Source: Halomonas sp. KG2
GTDB lineage: Bacteria > Pseudomonadota > Gammaproteobacteria > Pseudomonadales > Halomonadaceae
Assembly (NCBI GenBank): GCA_030440445.1
Contig: CP098529.1
Span: forward strand, 1 to 64,000
Direction of reading: 5' to 3'
Length of the DNA stretch: 64,000 bases
The notes beneath the pieces are model-generated. The model was not told the origin of the DNA and ran no database searches. It saw only the letters and a list, made by a program, of their open reading frames with translations. Position 1 is the first letter of the stretch. Each line of letters begins with the position of its first letter. Below, piece after piece: positions 31,041 to 41,276 of this stretch. Position numbers and translations under genes: made by a program.

Positions 31041-31286
31041 TCAGCCCCAGCGATCATGGAGGTATAATCTCTCGAACAACGATTGACGGCCTTCGAACAA
31101 GCAGCGCAGGGTGTCGAGCAGCAGGCTCTTGCCGAAGCGCCGCGGGCGAGACAGGAAGTAGAACTTGTTCTGGGAGACCAAGCGCTCGATCACCGGTGTC
31201 TTGTCGACATAGTAGTAACCTCCCTCGCGGATTGTCGAGAAGGTTTGGATACCTATCGGAAGCCTGAGGTGTGGATCGGTTGCCAT
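31041..31286 (-). pseudogene. N-terminus of an AAA-like ATPase / PD-(D/E)XK family protein
   Basis: MATDPHLRLPIGIQTFSTIR, then YYYVDKTPVIERLVSQNKFY and LSRPRRFGKSLLLDTLRCLF (Walker A-like RRFGKS). This opening is characteristic of the large AAA-ATPase-like proteins that carry a C-terminal PD-(D/E)XK nuclease domain (about 500 residues). Only 81 residues remain; the rest is cut off at the IS3 OrfA junction. Confidence 0.8.
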
Positions 31287-31319
31287 GCTGACCTCTCGAG
31301 TAGAAAGATATCTTCTCAG

Positions 31320-31440
31320 CTCACACCGCGTTTAAGTCACTTTGGCTTGCCGCTTGTGCCACCGCATAGGCAGGTGACTGCTTATGCGGCTTTCTGCTAT
31401 TAGCTTACGGATATTGATTGCGGCGTTGATGTTGCTGCTT
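31320..31440 (-). pseudogene. TnpB tail and element-end remnant
   Basis: Minus-strand NINAAINIRKLIAESR is the last part of a TnpB RuvC-III region, followed by short inverted repeats around CCGCATA/TATGCGG (about 31358-31394) as at IS200/IS605 ends. Confidence 0.5.
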
Positions 31441-31576
31441 AAACCATTAGTGCTAAAGTAACAGCCTGAGGGCTCTGATTCTGAAGCGCGACAGCACTGA
31501 AGGGAGGGGAGTCAAGTGCTACGCTGATTACCCAAAACTAAACCGCATTCCTACTCCACGTCAGAGGCAATTCACT

Positions 31577-31693
31577 ATGAGCAATAACATGCAGTTCTTT
31601 TTGGGTATCTCTCCAATCCTGTTCATCATGATTGGGACTATCTGCGCAGGTGCGTATGCAGTGTTTCGTAAGCTGAAAAATCACCGCCACTGA
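31577..31693 (+). CDS. Small single-pass membrane peptide, 38 aa
   Basis: MSNNMQFFLGISPILFIMIG then TICAGAYAVFRKLKNHRH: one hydrophobic helix (about 6-28) and a basic tail, consistent with an inner-membrane micropeptide. No strong ribosome-binding site. Confidence 0.35.
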   Translation: MSNNMQFFLGISPILFIMIGTICAGAYAVFRKLKNHRH

Positions 31694-31753
31694 CTTTTCA
31701 GTACCAATGAATAAAGGGCGTGAATAGCGACGAACCAGTTGCCAGCACTCCGC

Positions 31754-32366
31754 TCAATAAGCTTTCAGTCTTGCTAACACACGCTCTATGGCAGGTCGGT
31801 AGCTGCCTCCAAACAAAAGCAAATGATTCCGTAGCGGGTAAAGCTGAAAAAGCGCCTCTCGGCTTGGCCACTCATCAGGTGCATTGCCATTCTAGTACGC
31901 CTCAAAGAAAGCAGTACTGGGCGAGCCGAATAGGGTCAACATCGCCAGATCCACCTCAGGGAAGTGGCAGTAAACCACAGGGGCAATGATCGCGGGGCCT
32001 TGGGGCGTGAACAGCACATTGCCCGACCACAAATCACCATGCACCAAAGTCGGCGAAACATCCGGCAGCCAGCGTTCTACCCCATGGGCTAACGCTTCAA
32101 GGCGGTGACGTAAACCGTTGTTTAACAGCCCTTTAGAACAACAGGCGTTGATGAGCGGTAACAAACGCCGCTCTCGCTGAAAAGCGCGGCCATCCTTGGC
32201 TAGGGTGTTTTCCCACAGGCGTTATCTCGGAACCAGCCGTGCTCGTCCCCTGTCATCTCATGCAGCTTACGCAGTCCCTCACCCAGTGCTGACTTATCAC
32301 TATGGCGGTGCGGTATTGTTTCCAACGCCTCCATCACCAGCCATTCTCCCTGCTAGGCAATCACCG
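31754..32366 (-). pseudogene. Fructosamine kinase-family protein, broken
   Basis: Minus-strand text, left to right along the protein: EWLVMEALETI, GLRKLHEMTGDEHGWFRDNA, then in another frame LPLINACCSKGLLNNGLRHR, the catalytic loop VHGDLWSGNVLF, FPEVDLAMLTLFGSPSTAFF and the end LLLFGGSYRPAIERVLARLK. There is a frameshift near 32200 and an in-frame TAG at 31892-31894. The N-terminus is cut where the inverted-repeat arm begins (32367). Fructosamine kinases phosphorylate Amadori products on glycated proteins. Confidence 0.8.
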
Positions 32367-32385
32367 TTTGTGACAGCGTGGAAAA

Positions 32386-32520
32386 CAGCTTTGAGCTTTA
32401 CGGGTGGGCGCTGGTCACTGATGTGCAATTGGATAGCAAATGAGCTTTTGATGATAATTCTAAATAAGGTTTTGAGGTTACCCGCTTTTGGTGCTTTGAT
32501 GATTTCATCATGACTGTATC
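32386..32520 (+). repeat. Duplicated leader flank of the hipBA insertion
   Basis: About 130 bases resembling 34186-34320: the Fic 3' end (TTTGAGCTTTACGGGTGGGC) and the nuclease signal-peptide start (MIILNKVLRLPAFGALMISS), stopped by TGA. So hipBA lies between two diverged direct copies of the same leader sequence. The same applies in mirror image at 53398-53532. Confidence 0.75.
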
Positions 32521-32539
32521 TAACCAGGAGAATGCTGTC

Positions 32540-33799
32540 TCATCTCTCAGAATAGCCCTCCAGCGCAAACGGATTTAGAAACTGCCTACCCCATAGAAAG
32601 TCACGATCGACCTGGCTTAGGTCAGCCTCATCGCAAACAGCATCCCAATAATCATGGATGATCGCAATCTGGTGATTGATGATTTCACGGGCCTGAGTCC
32701 GGCTAAGACCGAGCCGCTCTGCGGCTGCCAAACAGTGGATTAGCTGACTGCGACGTTCCTGGTCATACAACAGCATCGCCTGGGTGGCTTCGCCACCGGT
32801 ACGTGACTGCGGACAGATATCGTAGGCCGGAGTTAGTCGATAGTGCATACCATCCCAGAAGGCAGCATGATTACGTGCATGGTCGTCGGTATTTCCGCAA
32901 AGTACGTTGAAGACGATGCGGCTGAACAACTCGACCAGTGTTTTCCCCGGCTGGTTGAATTTAGATCGGATTCGATGGGCGAGATCTTCATAGCTGGCAT
33001 AGCGGGCCATCATCTCGTCCAGACCGAGCAGCGTGAGAGCAGAGAGCACAATGTGTCTCCCCCAACCATCAGCTGTCTTCATTCTGTCGAAGCGTTCAAT
33101 CAGCAGTACATCCTTGCCTAATGAGCGGGCCATCTTGATGGGCGCAACATCCAGCCCCGCCTGCTGGGCGAGCCGCATGGCGACAAATTCCGCCTTCACT
33201 ACGCTGTAAAGGTCGGTACTAGAAGAGAACTTTGCCACCAATTTGCGATCCTGATCGTTCAACAGAGCCTTAGGGCGGGCACCGCCGATACTGCTGCCAT
33301 GCTGAATGGCCAGGTCTAAGGCTGGGGGCAGCGGTTCTCCAGCCTCTACATACGCTGAGGCTTCTTGCAATTCATCCAAGGTGGCAACTTGGTTCTCTTG
33401 TGGTCGGTAGTCAGTGGGCGATTGCTGTAAATCTAACGCACCGATTCTATCCGAGCCAGATTCGAGCAGATAGACTAACTCATTGAAGTCGACACCATTA
33501 GCCTTATCGCCTTTTTGCCCCGTAAGACGGTTGATAATGACGCGTCGCCCCCAAGCGTCTGGTGAGGCGTCACGTAGGCAGGAAGGTAACGCACCGTCTA
33601 CTTTCTCCTGGTTTCCGGGACGAAGGGGGAGCTCTTCGGGGAATAGGCTGATCGCATCAGGGCGTGTAAGGTAACTACGACCATAGGTAAAGCGATAGTG
33701 GTCTTGATCATCGCGTTCGACAAGACCGGCGACCACTGGAAATGTCTGTCTGGGAAGCCAGATCCAAACGTAGGCGCGTCGACTAGAAATCATCATCAA
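32540..33799 (-). CDS. hipA: HipA-family toxin kinase (copy 1)
   Basis: 419 residues. The N-terminal subdomain (about 1-110) carries AWGRRVIINRL. The kinase core has GGARPK (172-177), KLVAKFSSSTD (187-197), catalytic loop NTDDHARNH (303-311) and the metal-binding YDICP (326-330), all conserved. HipA toxins phosphorylate aminoacyl-tRNA synthetases or similar targets and slow growth until neutralised by HipB. The start overlaps hipB by 17 bases, giving coupled translation. Identical to the copy at 52119-53378, so any mutation has not yet separated them. Confidence 0.92.
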   Translation of the reverse strand: MMMISSRRAYVWIWLPRQTFPVVAGLVERDDQDHYRFTYGRSYLTRPDAISLFPEELPLRPGNQEKVDGALPSCLRDASPDAWGRRVIINRLTGQKGDKANGVDFNELVYLLESGSDRIGALDLQQSPTDYRPQENQVATLDELQEASAYVEAGEPLPPALDLAIQHGSSIGGARPKALLNDQDRKLVAKFSSSTDLYSVVKAEFVAMRLAQQAGLDVAPIKMARSLGKDVLLIERFDRMKTADGWGRHIVLSALTLLGLDEMMARYASYEDLAHRIRSKFNQPGKTLVELFSRIVFNVLCGNTDDHARNHAAFWDGMHYRLTPAYDICPQSRTGGEATQAMLLYDQERRSQLIHCLAAAERLGLSRTQAREIINHQIAIIHDYWDAVCDEADLSQVDRDFLWGRQFLNPFALEGYSER

Positions 33800-34121
33800 T
33801 AGGCTCTTGTGGCTGGCGGTGAACCCGCTTGGGGAGCAATGTTAGCCGGTCTCGCTGGATCGTTTGTTCGCGGTTTAGTGTGTCCAGATCATTGGTGAAT
33901 AGCGAAACGCCGACCAACGCCGCAGCTTCGAAATAAGTTCCAATAGCCACTCGGGATGAGCCTTTGGCGACCTGACGGATAGTGACCACGCCAACACCAA
34001 CCCGATCAGCGAGCTCGTCGCGGGTCCACCCTTTATTGAGTCTACCCTCTTCGATCAGTCCGGCGAACAGACGCAGGGAGAGGGAGGCTTTAGGGCTGAG
34101 GGTAACATGCCGTGTTTTCAT
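33783..34121 (-). CDS. hipB: HipB-like antitoxin, XRE-type (copy 1)
   Basis: 112 residues. A helix-turn-helix at about 33-70 (KGWTRDELADRVGVGVVTIR, VAKGSSRVAIGTYFEAAALV) followed by a charged, disordered tail ending EPIDDDF. Binds the TCGACA-type operator in front of it and neutralises HipA. There is no Shine-Dalgarno; the ATG follows TGTCGAT of the operator directly, so repressor binding would also cover the start. Confidence 0.88.
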   Translation of the reverse strand: MKTRHVTLSPKASLSLRLFAGLIEEGRLNKGWTRDELADRVGVGVVTIRQVAKGSSRVAIGTYFEAAALVGVSLFTNDLDTLNREQTIQRDRLTLLPKRVHRQPQEPIDDDF

Positions 34122-34122
34122 A

Positions 34123-34170
34123 TCGACACTATAATATATATATCTTTTATTATCGACAATATAATGTCGA
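34123..34170 (-). promoter_or_regulatory. hipBA operator/promoter (copy 1)
   Basis: Three TCGACA/TGTCGA half-sites: an inverted pair spaced by six bases (34153-34170) and one touching the hipB start codon (34123-34128), around a TATAAT-like AT stretch. Confidence 0.75.
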
Positions 34171-34242
34171 TTTATTACATTTTTACCTTAGAGAACAACT
34201 TTGAGCCTTACTGGTGGGCGCTGGTCACTGATGGGTAATTGG

Positions 34243-35210
34243 ATGGCAGATGAGGTTTTGAGGTTAACTGCTTTTGGTTCTTTGATGATGTCATCATTTT
34301 CTGCCCAGGCAGATGTTGCGATCGTAACCTGTAACATTAAGCACATAGGGTGGATTTACGGTAAGGACTTCGCGACTTTGGGTGAGATAGGCAACAGTTT
34401 CGATTTGCTCGCTGTGCAAGAAGTGATGAGGTAACTGCTCCCCGCCCTAATGGGTGGGGCTTCCCTCTTCAACGGCTGCTACCGACAACGTGGCGGATTT
34501 ACGCGAGCTTCGATGGGCAAGTCCTTCAGCCTTCAACTTCAAGATACCTTGATGCTTGATCGTTGATGTCCCGGTCGTAACGTGTATGGCAGGTGGAGCG
34601 ACTACTGAGACGCTTAAAACTTATGTTCAGTGGCACCAGGCACCAGACTAGAACTGCGAAGAAGGGGCTGAAAATCTGCATCTTTCGTTGGAGCAGGCAT
34701 CGGGTGAACCTTGAGGATACGTGATGAGTCACCTGATCGGCCGCAGCAGCTAAAAAGAAGCGTATGTGTTTTTTGGGGTGAGAATCGTAAGTTTAAGCAT
34801 CCGGTGGAGACGCTGTGTTTTTCGACGGTGCTGGTGTCTTTTCATAGGAGCCGTACTCAGCGCTGTTTACCGATTGAGATACCAGCGAGAGCGATATATT
34901 TGCAATCGCCTACGTGCATATTCTGTATGGAGACAGTGTGCGCGACCGGCTGCCTATTGGCAGTGGTTTGGGTGAGGTAGCCTGTCCTGGTGTGCCTCGT
35001 ATACTGGCAGGTGACTTTAATCTTGATAGTGAGCACCTTTGGCTTTGACACGCTTTTGGATTTTGGATTTTGAGGCAGCATACGAGGATAGCAGAGGCGA
35101 TGTCGATGGTCTGCTCTGGGAATCACTTGATGCGCTCGTTACTGTCAGTGGCTAGAGTTACAACCGCGTAGAGGACATTACCTTTTCAGGGTTTGGCTTG
35201 CGATCTTTAA
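34243..35210 (+). pseudogene. Second copy of the EEP-family nuclease, heavily decayed
   Basis: MADEVLRLTAFGSLMMSSFS signal-like start, TCNIKHIGW, FDLLAVQEVM then TAA. Downstream, in shifting frames, are fragments equivalent to the 8.7-9.8 kb gene (VHILYGDSV-like, RILAGDFNLDSEH-like, AYEDSRGD, and the helix-hairpin-helix end ESLDALVTVSG). It lacks the 8-bp tandem repeat. The part up to 34856 belongs to the inverted repeat, the rest does not. Confidence 0.8.
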
Positions 35211-35289
35211 AGGATATATGGAAAGGGAAGAAGGACTAAAGGAAAGAAGAAAGACTCAAAAAAGTCTATCAATTACAGAAATTTAGCGA

Positions 35290-35545
35290 TAAAATCCGTC
35301 CAAATAATACATAGAAACCTGTCCGATTCGTACATAGAAACCCGTTCACTCCGTACATAGAACGTGGGTGCCTTGTCTTACTGTCCTGGGTAATCTGTAC
35401 AGAGCGTACATAGACCCGATCCTTCTTATTCGCTTTGGAGGCTTCAATCAGAAAGGGTTTATCCCCCGCGAGATGTTTCATGCTGCAAAATGTGTACAGA
35501 TCATACAAAGAAGAATCGACTGTGCTTCGCTACACTCGGTTCAAC
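35290..35545 (-). repeat. Degenerate second iteron array (vestigial origin)
   Basis: Minus-strand iteron units TTCTATGTACG..., at about 35308-35330, 35330-35351, 35352-35365, a fuller TCTATGTACGCTCTGTACAG at 35395-35414 and a weak one at 35490. The end GCTTCGCTACACTCGGTTC matches the repA leader near 8098. Fewer and weaker copies than at 8.1-8.6 kb, and no repA follows because an IS3 begins at 35546. Confidence 0.8.
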
Positions 35546-35553
35546 TGTAGTGG

Positions 35554-36378
<825 letters not shown>

Positions 36379-36422
36379 GTCACACAGTTTTTTTACCGGG
36401 TAGCTCGTCTTGAGTTTCTCGA

Positions 36423-36779
<357 letters not shown>

Positions 36780-36809
36780 TTAGGTGGCCAAATTCACTAT
36801 GCCACTACA

Positions 36810-36960
36810 TCGGTGACGGCATTAATGGTGCCGTTGGAAAGTTCGATATCATACAGTTCGGCAATATGAGCCCGGATGTCCTGATAGCTGTTGCCGAGCG
36901 CAAACAGGGCGATGATCTTGCGCTCCAGCTCATCGGTAAGATTGTAGATAATGACACACT
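36810..36960 (-). pseudogene. IS256-family transposase fragment
   Basis: Minus-strand LTDELERKIIALFALGNSYQ then DIRAHIAELYDIELSNGTIN, the helix-turn-helix region of IS256/mutator transposases. Only about 50 residues remain between an IS3 end and unrelated sequence. Confidence 0.7.
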
Positions 36961-37027
36961 GTGTAGAGCGGTAACGGCGGTGATACGCAACACATGCACA
37001 TTACTGCGTGTCGCTACGTTTAGGTAC

Positions 37028-37388
37028 TTAACGTGGATAAATGATGGCTGCGGTGATCATGAGTTTGACTAGATAGCCTGGGGCGGCCAGGCGAGATTCA
37101 CCACGGGCGCGCGCTGGGGCGTGGCCTGCGGGTACCCGTGCATCCCATACGGCATTCATTGCTTCAAAATCTTTCATGTCGGCTAGCCAGACGATGGCCT
37201 GCAGAATATGTTTAGGCGAAGAGCCTGCTTCTTTTAGTAGGCGCTCTACTTCGGCTAGAGCTTGGCGGGTTTGTTAGGGGGCGCTCGCCACATTTCCCTA
37301 CCCCTACTTGGCCTATAAGATAGAGCATGTTGCCATGCACGACAATTTGGCTCATGCGGGGGGAGGTGTTGTGGCGTTGAATGCACAT
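37028..37388 (-). pseudogene. ridA: RidA-family protein, frameshifted
   Basis: From ATG 37388: SQIVVHGNMLYLIGQV, a frameshift after GERP near 37283, then RQALAEVERLLKEAGSSPKH, ILQAIVWLADMKDFEAMNAV and LVKLMITAAI to the stop at 37028. RidA hydrolyses reactive enamine/imine intermediates made by PLP enzymes and amino-acid oxidases, and often neighbours DadA-like genes as here. One base was lost or gained in a G/C-run. Confidence 0.8.
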
Positions 37389-37412
37389 GGGTGATCCTGG
37401 TGGCTCTTGGTT

Positions 37413-38657
37413 TTAGAAACGGGCGGCGCTATAATCGTTAAGCCAGTCAGGAGCTTGGCCGCGTACGCACGCCGCTACAAGCTCACCGGTGGTGCCGGCT
37501 AAGGTGATGCCGAGGTGTTGGTGCCCGAAGGCGTGAATAACCCGGGAGTCGTAGCGGCTGGGGCCAATCACCGGCACACAGTCGGGTAGGGTGGGGCGCA
37601 TCCCCATCCATTGGTGGCTAACCGGGGCGTCAATATTCATCAGCTTACGTACCCGTTCTTCGATAAAGCGGATGCGTGCTGGGTTGGTGGGGGCGCGTAG
37701 CGAGGCAAGTTCTACGGTGCCTGCGGCGCGAAGGCGGCCGTTGGCCAGGGGGGTCATATAAAAGGCGCTTTCTACAGGGCAGGTGGGGCGCGTGAGCACT
37801 TCGCGGCCTAACTCAAACTCAACGTGGTAGCCTCGTTCCGTATCTAGTGGAATACGTTCGCCAAGCGTGGCGGCAAGTTTTGCTGACCAGGCACCTGCAG
37901 CTAATACAACGCGATCAGCCAAGAGCGTTTTCCCATCCTCACACTCAATATGCACACCGTCGTTGGCGGTGCGTAATCCGCGTGCGCGGCCTTTTAGAAT
38001 GCTGCCTTCCGAAAGTAGGGGCTGGGCGAGTGCCTGTATAAAGCCTTGTGTATCGCGGAGGTGGCACGAGTTTGGGAAGAGGACGCCCCCAACGCTTTTC
38101 CCCGCCATGGCGGGTTCTAGGGCTGCAACGCCGGCAGCGTTGAGTATCTCTTGCTCGACACCGAGCGAGCTGCGTAAAGCAATGCCCGCTTGCGCGCTTT
38201 TTAGCCCTTTTTCAGTGGTATAGGCGTATAGGCAGCCTTCATTGCGAATCAGCTCACGTGCTTGGGGTGCTGCTTCAAGCAGGGGGCCATAACCACTGAA
38301 AGTTTGCCCTAATAAGCGTGCAAGGCGCTGCGCATTTATCGTTGCGCAGCGTTTGTTACATTGGGCCATAAAGCGCAACAACCAGGGCATTAGCTCTGGA
38401 AGGCGCGTCCACTGAACCACGAAGGGAGAATTATTAGAGAACAGCAGGTTAGGCAACTGCGACCAAACAGAGGCATTGGCAACAGGGGTGCAACCGTACT
38501 CTGAAAGTGTGCTGGCGTTGCCATAGGAGCATTGACCGGCAATGTCCTCAGGTTCTAGCAGGACGACTTGGTGACCATCGCGGCGCAGCCATAGGGCGCA
38601 GGCAATACCTACGGCGCCACCGCCGATGACGATAATCTCATTGCGTGTTGGAGTCAT
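37413..38657 (-). CDS. FAD-dependent D-amino-acid dehydrogenase-like oxidase (DadA family)
   Basis: 414 residues. The dinucleotide-binding GGGAVGIACALWLRRDGHQV at about 12-31 with the ribose-binding Glu (LLEPEDIAGQCS) about 22 residues on; FAD-contacting C-terminal region MGMRPTLPDCVPVIG and HAFGHQHLGITLAGTTGELV. This is the DAO fold as in DadA. It would oxidise a D-amino acid or N-substituted amino acid to a keto acid at the membrane. Overlaps the MocR gene by 20 bases, so they share a transcript. Substrate inferred only from context. Intact. Confidence 0.88.
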   Translation of the reverse strand: MTPTRNEIIVIGGGAVGIACALWLRRDGHQVVLLEPEDIAGQCSYGNASTLSEYGCTPVANASVWSQLPNLLFSNNSPFVVQWTRLPELMPWLLRFMAQCNKRCATINAQRLARLLGQTFSGYGPLLEAAPQARELIRNEGCLYAYTTEKGLKSAQAGIALRSSLGVEQEILNAAGVAALEPAMAGKSVGGVLFPNSCHLRDTQGFIQALAQPLLSEGSILKGRARGLRTANDGVHIECEDGKTLLADRVVLAAGAWSAKLAATLGERIPLDTERGYHVEFELGREVLTRPTCPVESAFYMTPLANGRLRAAGTVELASLRAPTNPARIRFIEERVRKLMNIDAPVSHQWMGMRPTLPDCVPVIGPSRYDSRVIHAFGHQHLGITLAGTTGELVAACVRGQAPDWLNDYSAARF

Positions 38658-40065
38658 AAGAAAGCCTTGGTTGAGGGGGTGGACCGTTTCGAGACAACTC
38701 AGCGATGACCGTCAGCCCGTGGGTAAGCTGTTCACGGGTGGAGGCCGCAGAGAGGTTGATGCGTATGGCGTTAGAGGTGTTCTGGGGGGCGAGGACAAAT
38801 GCTGAGCCAGGGAGCACCGCTACCCCTTTGTTGAGGCACGCATTGCTGAAGTGGTGGTTTTGCCAACTGTCAGGCAGTTTCAGCCAGGCGTGGGGCGCTG
38901 TGGGGCCACTGTGTACGTCTAGGTCGCCCATTATTTGGCGGAGTATTGCTTGCCGTGCGCGTAATTCCTCACGCTGAACGACGATTAAATCGCGCACTTT
39001 GCCGCTTTCCATTAGTCGTGTTGCCACCAAGGCAGAAAGTGGCGCTGTACTCCAGCAATCTACGCGTAGGCTGGAGCTTAAATCGGTAACGAGGTCGGCG
39101 GGGGCGAGTATAAAGCCTATCCGTAGGCCGGGAGCCACGCATTTGGATAGCGAGGTTATATAAAGCGTTTGCTCAGGCAGGCTGCTGGCTAGGGGGGGAA
39201 TAGGCGTATCCAGCAGTGGCCGGTAGACATCATCTTCTATCAGCAGTACGCCCGCTGCTTCTATCACTGTTAACAGCTCGTTACGCCGTTCTTGGTCCAA
39301 GGTAACGGCCGTTGGGTTTTGTATGGAGCTAACGATGAAAACAGCACGAGGCGCGTGTTTGTTGCAGGCGTCTTGAAGCGCTTGCGGCACCATGCCCCGT
39401 TCGTCAGTACGCACGCCCTCAAGGTTTACATCCAGCGTGCGGCACAGGGCGGCAATCCCTTGGTAAGTAATGTCATCAGCCAGCACTGTTTCACCCGGTT
39501 CGACGATGGCGCGAAGCGCTAGCGCTAGGCCGTGCTGTGCCCCATCGCACATGATGACCTGTGAGGCGTTCGCTGTTAGCCCTTGCTGGCACAGCCAGGC
39601 GGCGGCAGCTTCACGCGCCCAGGTTGGCCCTTCGGAAGGGTGATAGTCCTTCATGGAAGAAAAGCGGGGGTCTAGCGGTAATTCGGGCAATAGTGCTGCG
39701 AGTACATGGTTATAGGCATCGGTAGCCGGGCGGTTAACGCTGAGATCGATGATGCCTGTTTCGTTAAGTGGTGCTGATTGGAATTGGGCTTCCTCTGAGC
39801 GATAGGCGGAAACACGAGTGCCGCGTCCGGGCCGGGTCTCGATCAGTTTATCGTCCTGTAGAATCGCCATGGCTCGAGTGACGGTGGAAACATTGACCTT
39901 TAAACGCTTCGCCAGCTCACGGTGCGGTGGAAGTTTTTCACCTAGCCCAATCTGGCCCGAGCGTATGGCGTTCGAAAGCGCTTGGGCTAGCTGGATATAG
40001 AGCGGTTCAGGGTGATTGAGGGAGCCAAGCTCCTTCTCTACTTCTGTAAGCAGAGTATCTAACAT
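38638..40065 (-). CDS. MocR-type regulator (GntR helix-turn-helix plus aminotransferase fold)
   Basis: 475 residues from MLDTLLTEVEKE (AAGGC ahead). GntR winged helix at about 20-85 (YIQLAQALSNAIRSGQIGLG, LAKRLKVNVSTVTRAMAILQ), then a class I aminotransferase-like domain with the PLP lysine in YITSLSKCVAPGLRIGFILA. MocR proteins sense an amino-acid-like ligand through PLP and control adjacent catabolic or transport genes. Here it lies between divergent dadA-like and TRAP genes, so the 40066-40237 gap is the probable operator. Confidence 0.9.
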   Translation of the reverse strand: MLDTLLTEVEKELGSLNHPEPLYIQLAQALSNAIRSGQIGLGEKLPPHRELAKRLKVNVSTVTRAMAILQDDKLIETRPGRGTRVSAYRSEEAQFQSAPLNETGIIDLSVNRPATDAYNHVLAALLPELPLDPRFSSMKDYHPSEGPTWAREAAAAWLCQQGLTANASQVIMCDGAQHGLALALRAIVEPGETVLADDITYQGIAALCRTLDVNLEGVRTDERGMVPQALQDACNKHAPRAVFIVSSIQNPTAVTLDQERRNELLTVIEAAGVLLIEDDVYRPLLDTPIPPLASSLPEQTLYITSLSKCVAPGLRIGFILAPADLVTDLSSSLRVDCWSTAPLSALVATRLMESGKVRDLIVVQREELRARQAILRQIMGDLDVHSGPTAPHAWLKLPDSWQNHHFSNACLNKGVAVLPGSAFVLAPQNTSNAIRINLSAASTREQLTHGLTVIAELSRNGPPPQPRLSYDSNTQ

Positions 40066-40237
40066 TGAAGTGCCTTTAGATGTATTGTGCTGCTTGTATT
40101 GACAAATAATATGCGTTTTGAATGAAAAAACCAAGATATTGAGGATTGATATTCACAATTTTCCATGATTGTATTGATTGTGTCGCCATACAATTAAACA
40201 TAATACTAACTAGACAACGATGGATCAGGAGAAGGTT
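40066..40237. promoter_or_regulatory. Divergent promoter region between MocR and TRAP genes
   Basis: AT-rich, with direct/inverted ATTGATTGTGTCG, TGTATTGACAAATAATATG and CAATACAATC-like repeats of the core TGTATTG (40085-40102, 40169-40184). Such repeats suit MocR binding. Confidence 0.5.
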
Positions 40238-41248
40238 ATGCAGCCTCTACGTAAATTCTTCGCTATTACGACGCTTGCGGCCGTGAGTATGAGTTCAGTC
40301 TACGCATATGCTGGGGATGTTTCGCTGCGTTTAACCCATATGTATCGTGCGGACTCGGACGCTGGGCAGGCAGCTCAGGCATTCGCTGATCAAGTCGAGG
40401 CGCGTAGCGATGGGCGTATTGATATCTCTGTGTATCCTTCTAGCCAACTTGGTGACTGGACGGAAACGCACGCTCTGCTTATGCAGGGTGCGGTCGATAT
40501 TGGCCTACAACCTCTTTCTACTAATTTTGATCGGCGCTTAGCGATTGCTTGGTTTCCTTACATTGCACCCACTTATGCGGAAGCTGAATCGGCCTACGAG
40601 CGTGATGGTTTTGCCTTCAATATCGTGGATGGGTTAATTGAGGAGCAGGGGTTACGCTTGCTGGGTGTGTTTGCCGATGGCATGGGCGGCGCGGGCTTTA
40701 CGAAAGAAGTGAATAACCCGGCTACGCCAGGCGAAGATAAGGATTTGCGAATTCGTGTATGGCCGGGCGGCACCACGCACCGCACTTTGATGGAGAACTT
40801 GGGCTACCAAGTGGCTACTATTCCGTGGGCTGAGCTGTACACCGGTATGCAAACGGGCGTTGTGGATGGTCAGATTGGTGGCTCTCCTGAAATGGCTTAC
40901 AGCAATTTCAAGGACATCACGAAGACTTGGGTTCAGTACAACGACCACTTAGAGCTGGGTTGGTTTGTCATGAACCAGCAGCGCCTAGCGTCGCTACCGG
41001 AATCTGACCAGCAATTGTTGGTAGATGTTGCCCAAGAGGTTTCTTCCCAACGCTTTGATGAGGTGGAAGCCGCCGATGAGCGACAGCTTGAAGCGCTTGA
41101 GGCAGAGGGCGTGAATGTTGTTCGTTTATCCACTGAGCAATTACAACAGTTAGCAACCTTTACCCGCGAGCAGGTGTGGCCAGACATTGGCGATGAGCTG
41201 GGTGACGACATGATGAGCGAGCTACGCACAGGCCTAGCGCTAGACTGA
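40238..41248 (+). CDS. dctP: TRAP transporter substrate-binding protein DctP
   Basis: 336 residues from MQPLRKFFAITTLAAVSMSS (AGGAGAAGG just ahead), with a Sec signal cut near AYAYAGD. Typical DctP text: QAFADQVEARSDGRIDISVY, PSSQLGD, EQGLRLLGVFADG, LRIRVWPGGTTHRTLMENLG and ELYTGMQTGVVDGQIGGSPE, where the conserved Arg contacts the ligand carboxylate. It delivers an organic acid or amino acid to the membrane permease encoded next. Intact. Confidence 0.95.
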   Translation: MQPLRKFFAITTLAAVSMSSVYAYAGDVSLRLTHMYRADSDAGQAAQAFADQVEARSDGRIDISVYPSSQLGDWTETHALLMQGAVDIGLQPLSTNFDRRLAIAWFPYIAPTYAEAESAYERDGFAFNIVDGLIEEQGLRLLGVFADGMGGAGFTKEVNNPATPGEDKDLRIRVWPGGTTHRTLMENLGYQVATIPWAELYTGMQTGVVDGQIGGSPEMAYSNFKDITKTWVQYNDHLELGWFVMNQQRLASLPESDQQLLVDVAQEVSSQRFDEVEAADERQLEALEAEGVNVVRLSTEQLQQLATFTREQVWPDIGDELGDDMMSELRTGLALD

Positions 41249-41276
41249 GCTGACGAAGCCTTAGCGAGGTAACAAT

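Larger units (their letters stand above)
32367..34856 (+). repeat. Large inverted repeat, left arm (2490 bp)
   Basis: Matches the reverse complement of 51062-53551; every paired coordinate sums to 85918. The HipA, HipB and four other frames inside are identical in length and sequence, and every base I compared agreed. Contents: nuclease/Fic leader fragment, hipA, hipB, then the start of a nuclease pseudogene. Confidence 0.95.

Noticed and set aside
34526..34732. Minus-strand frame of 68 codons repeated at 51186-51392
   Set aside because: It is conserved only because it lies inside the inverted repeat; it is antisense to the decayed nuclease and has no start signal.
35160..35175. GTTGTAACT core of a Ter site on the minus strand
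   Set aside because: Lies in decayed nuclease coding sequence, the flanks do not match Ter, and the parent copy at 8.8 kb lacks it.
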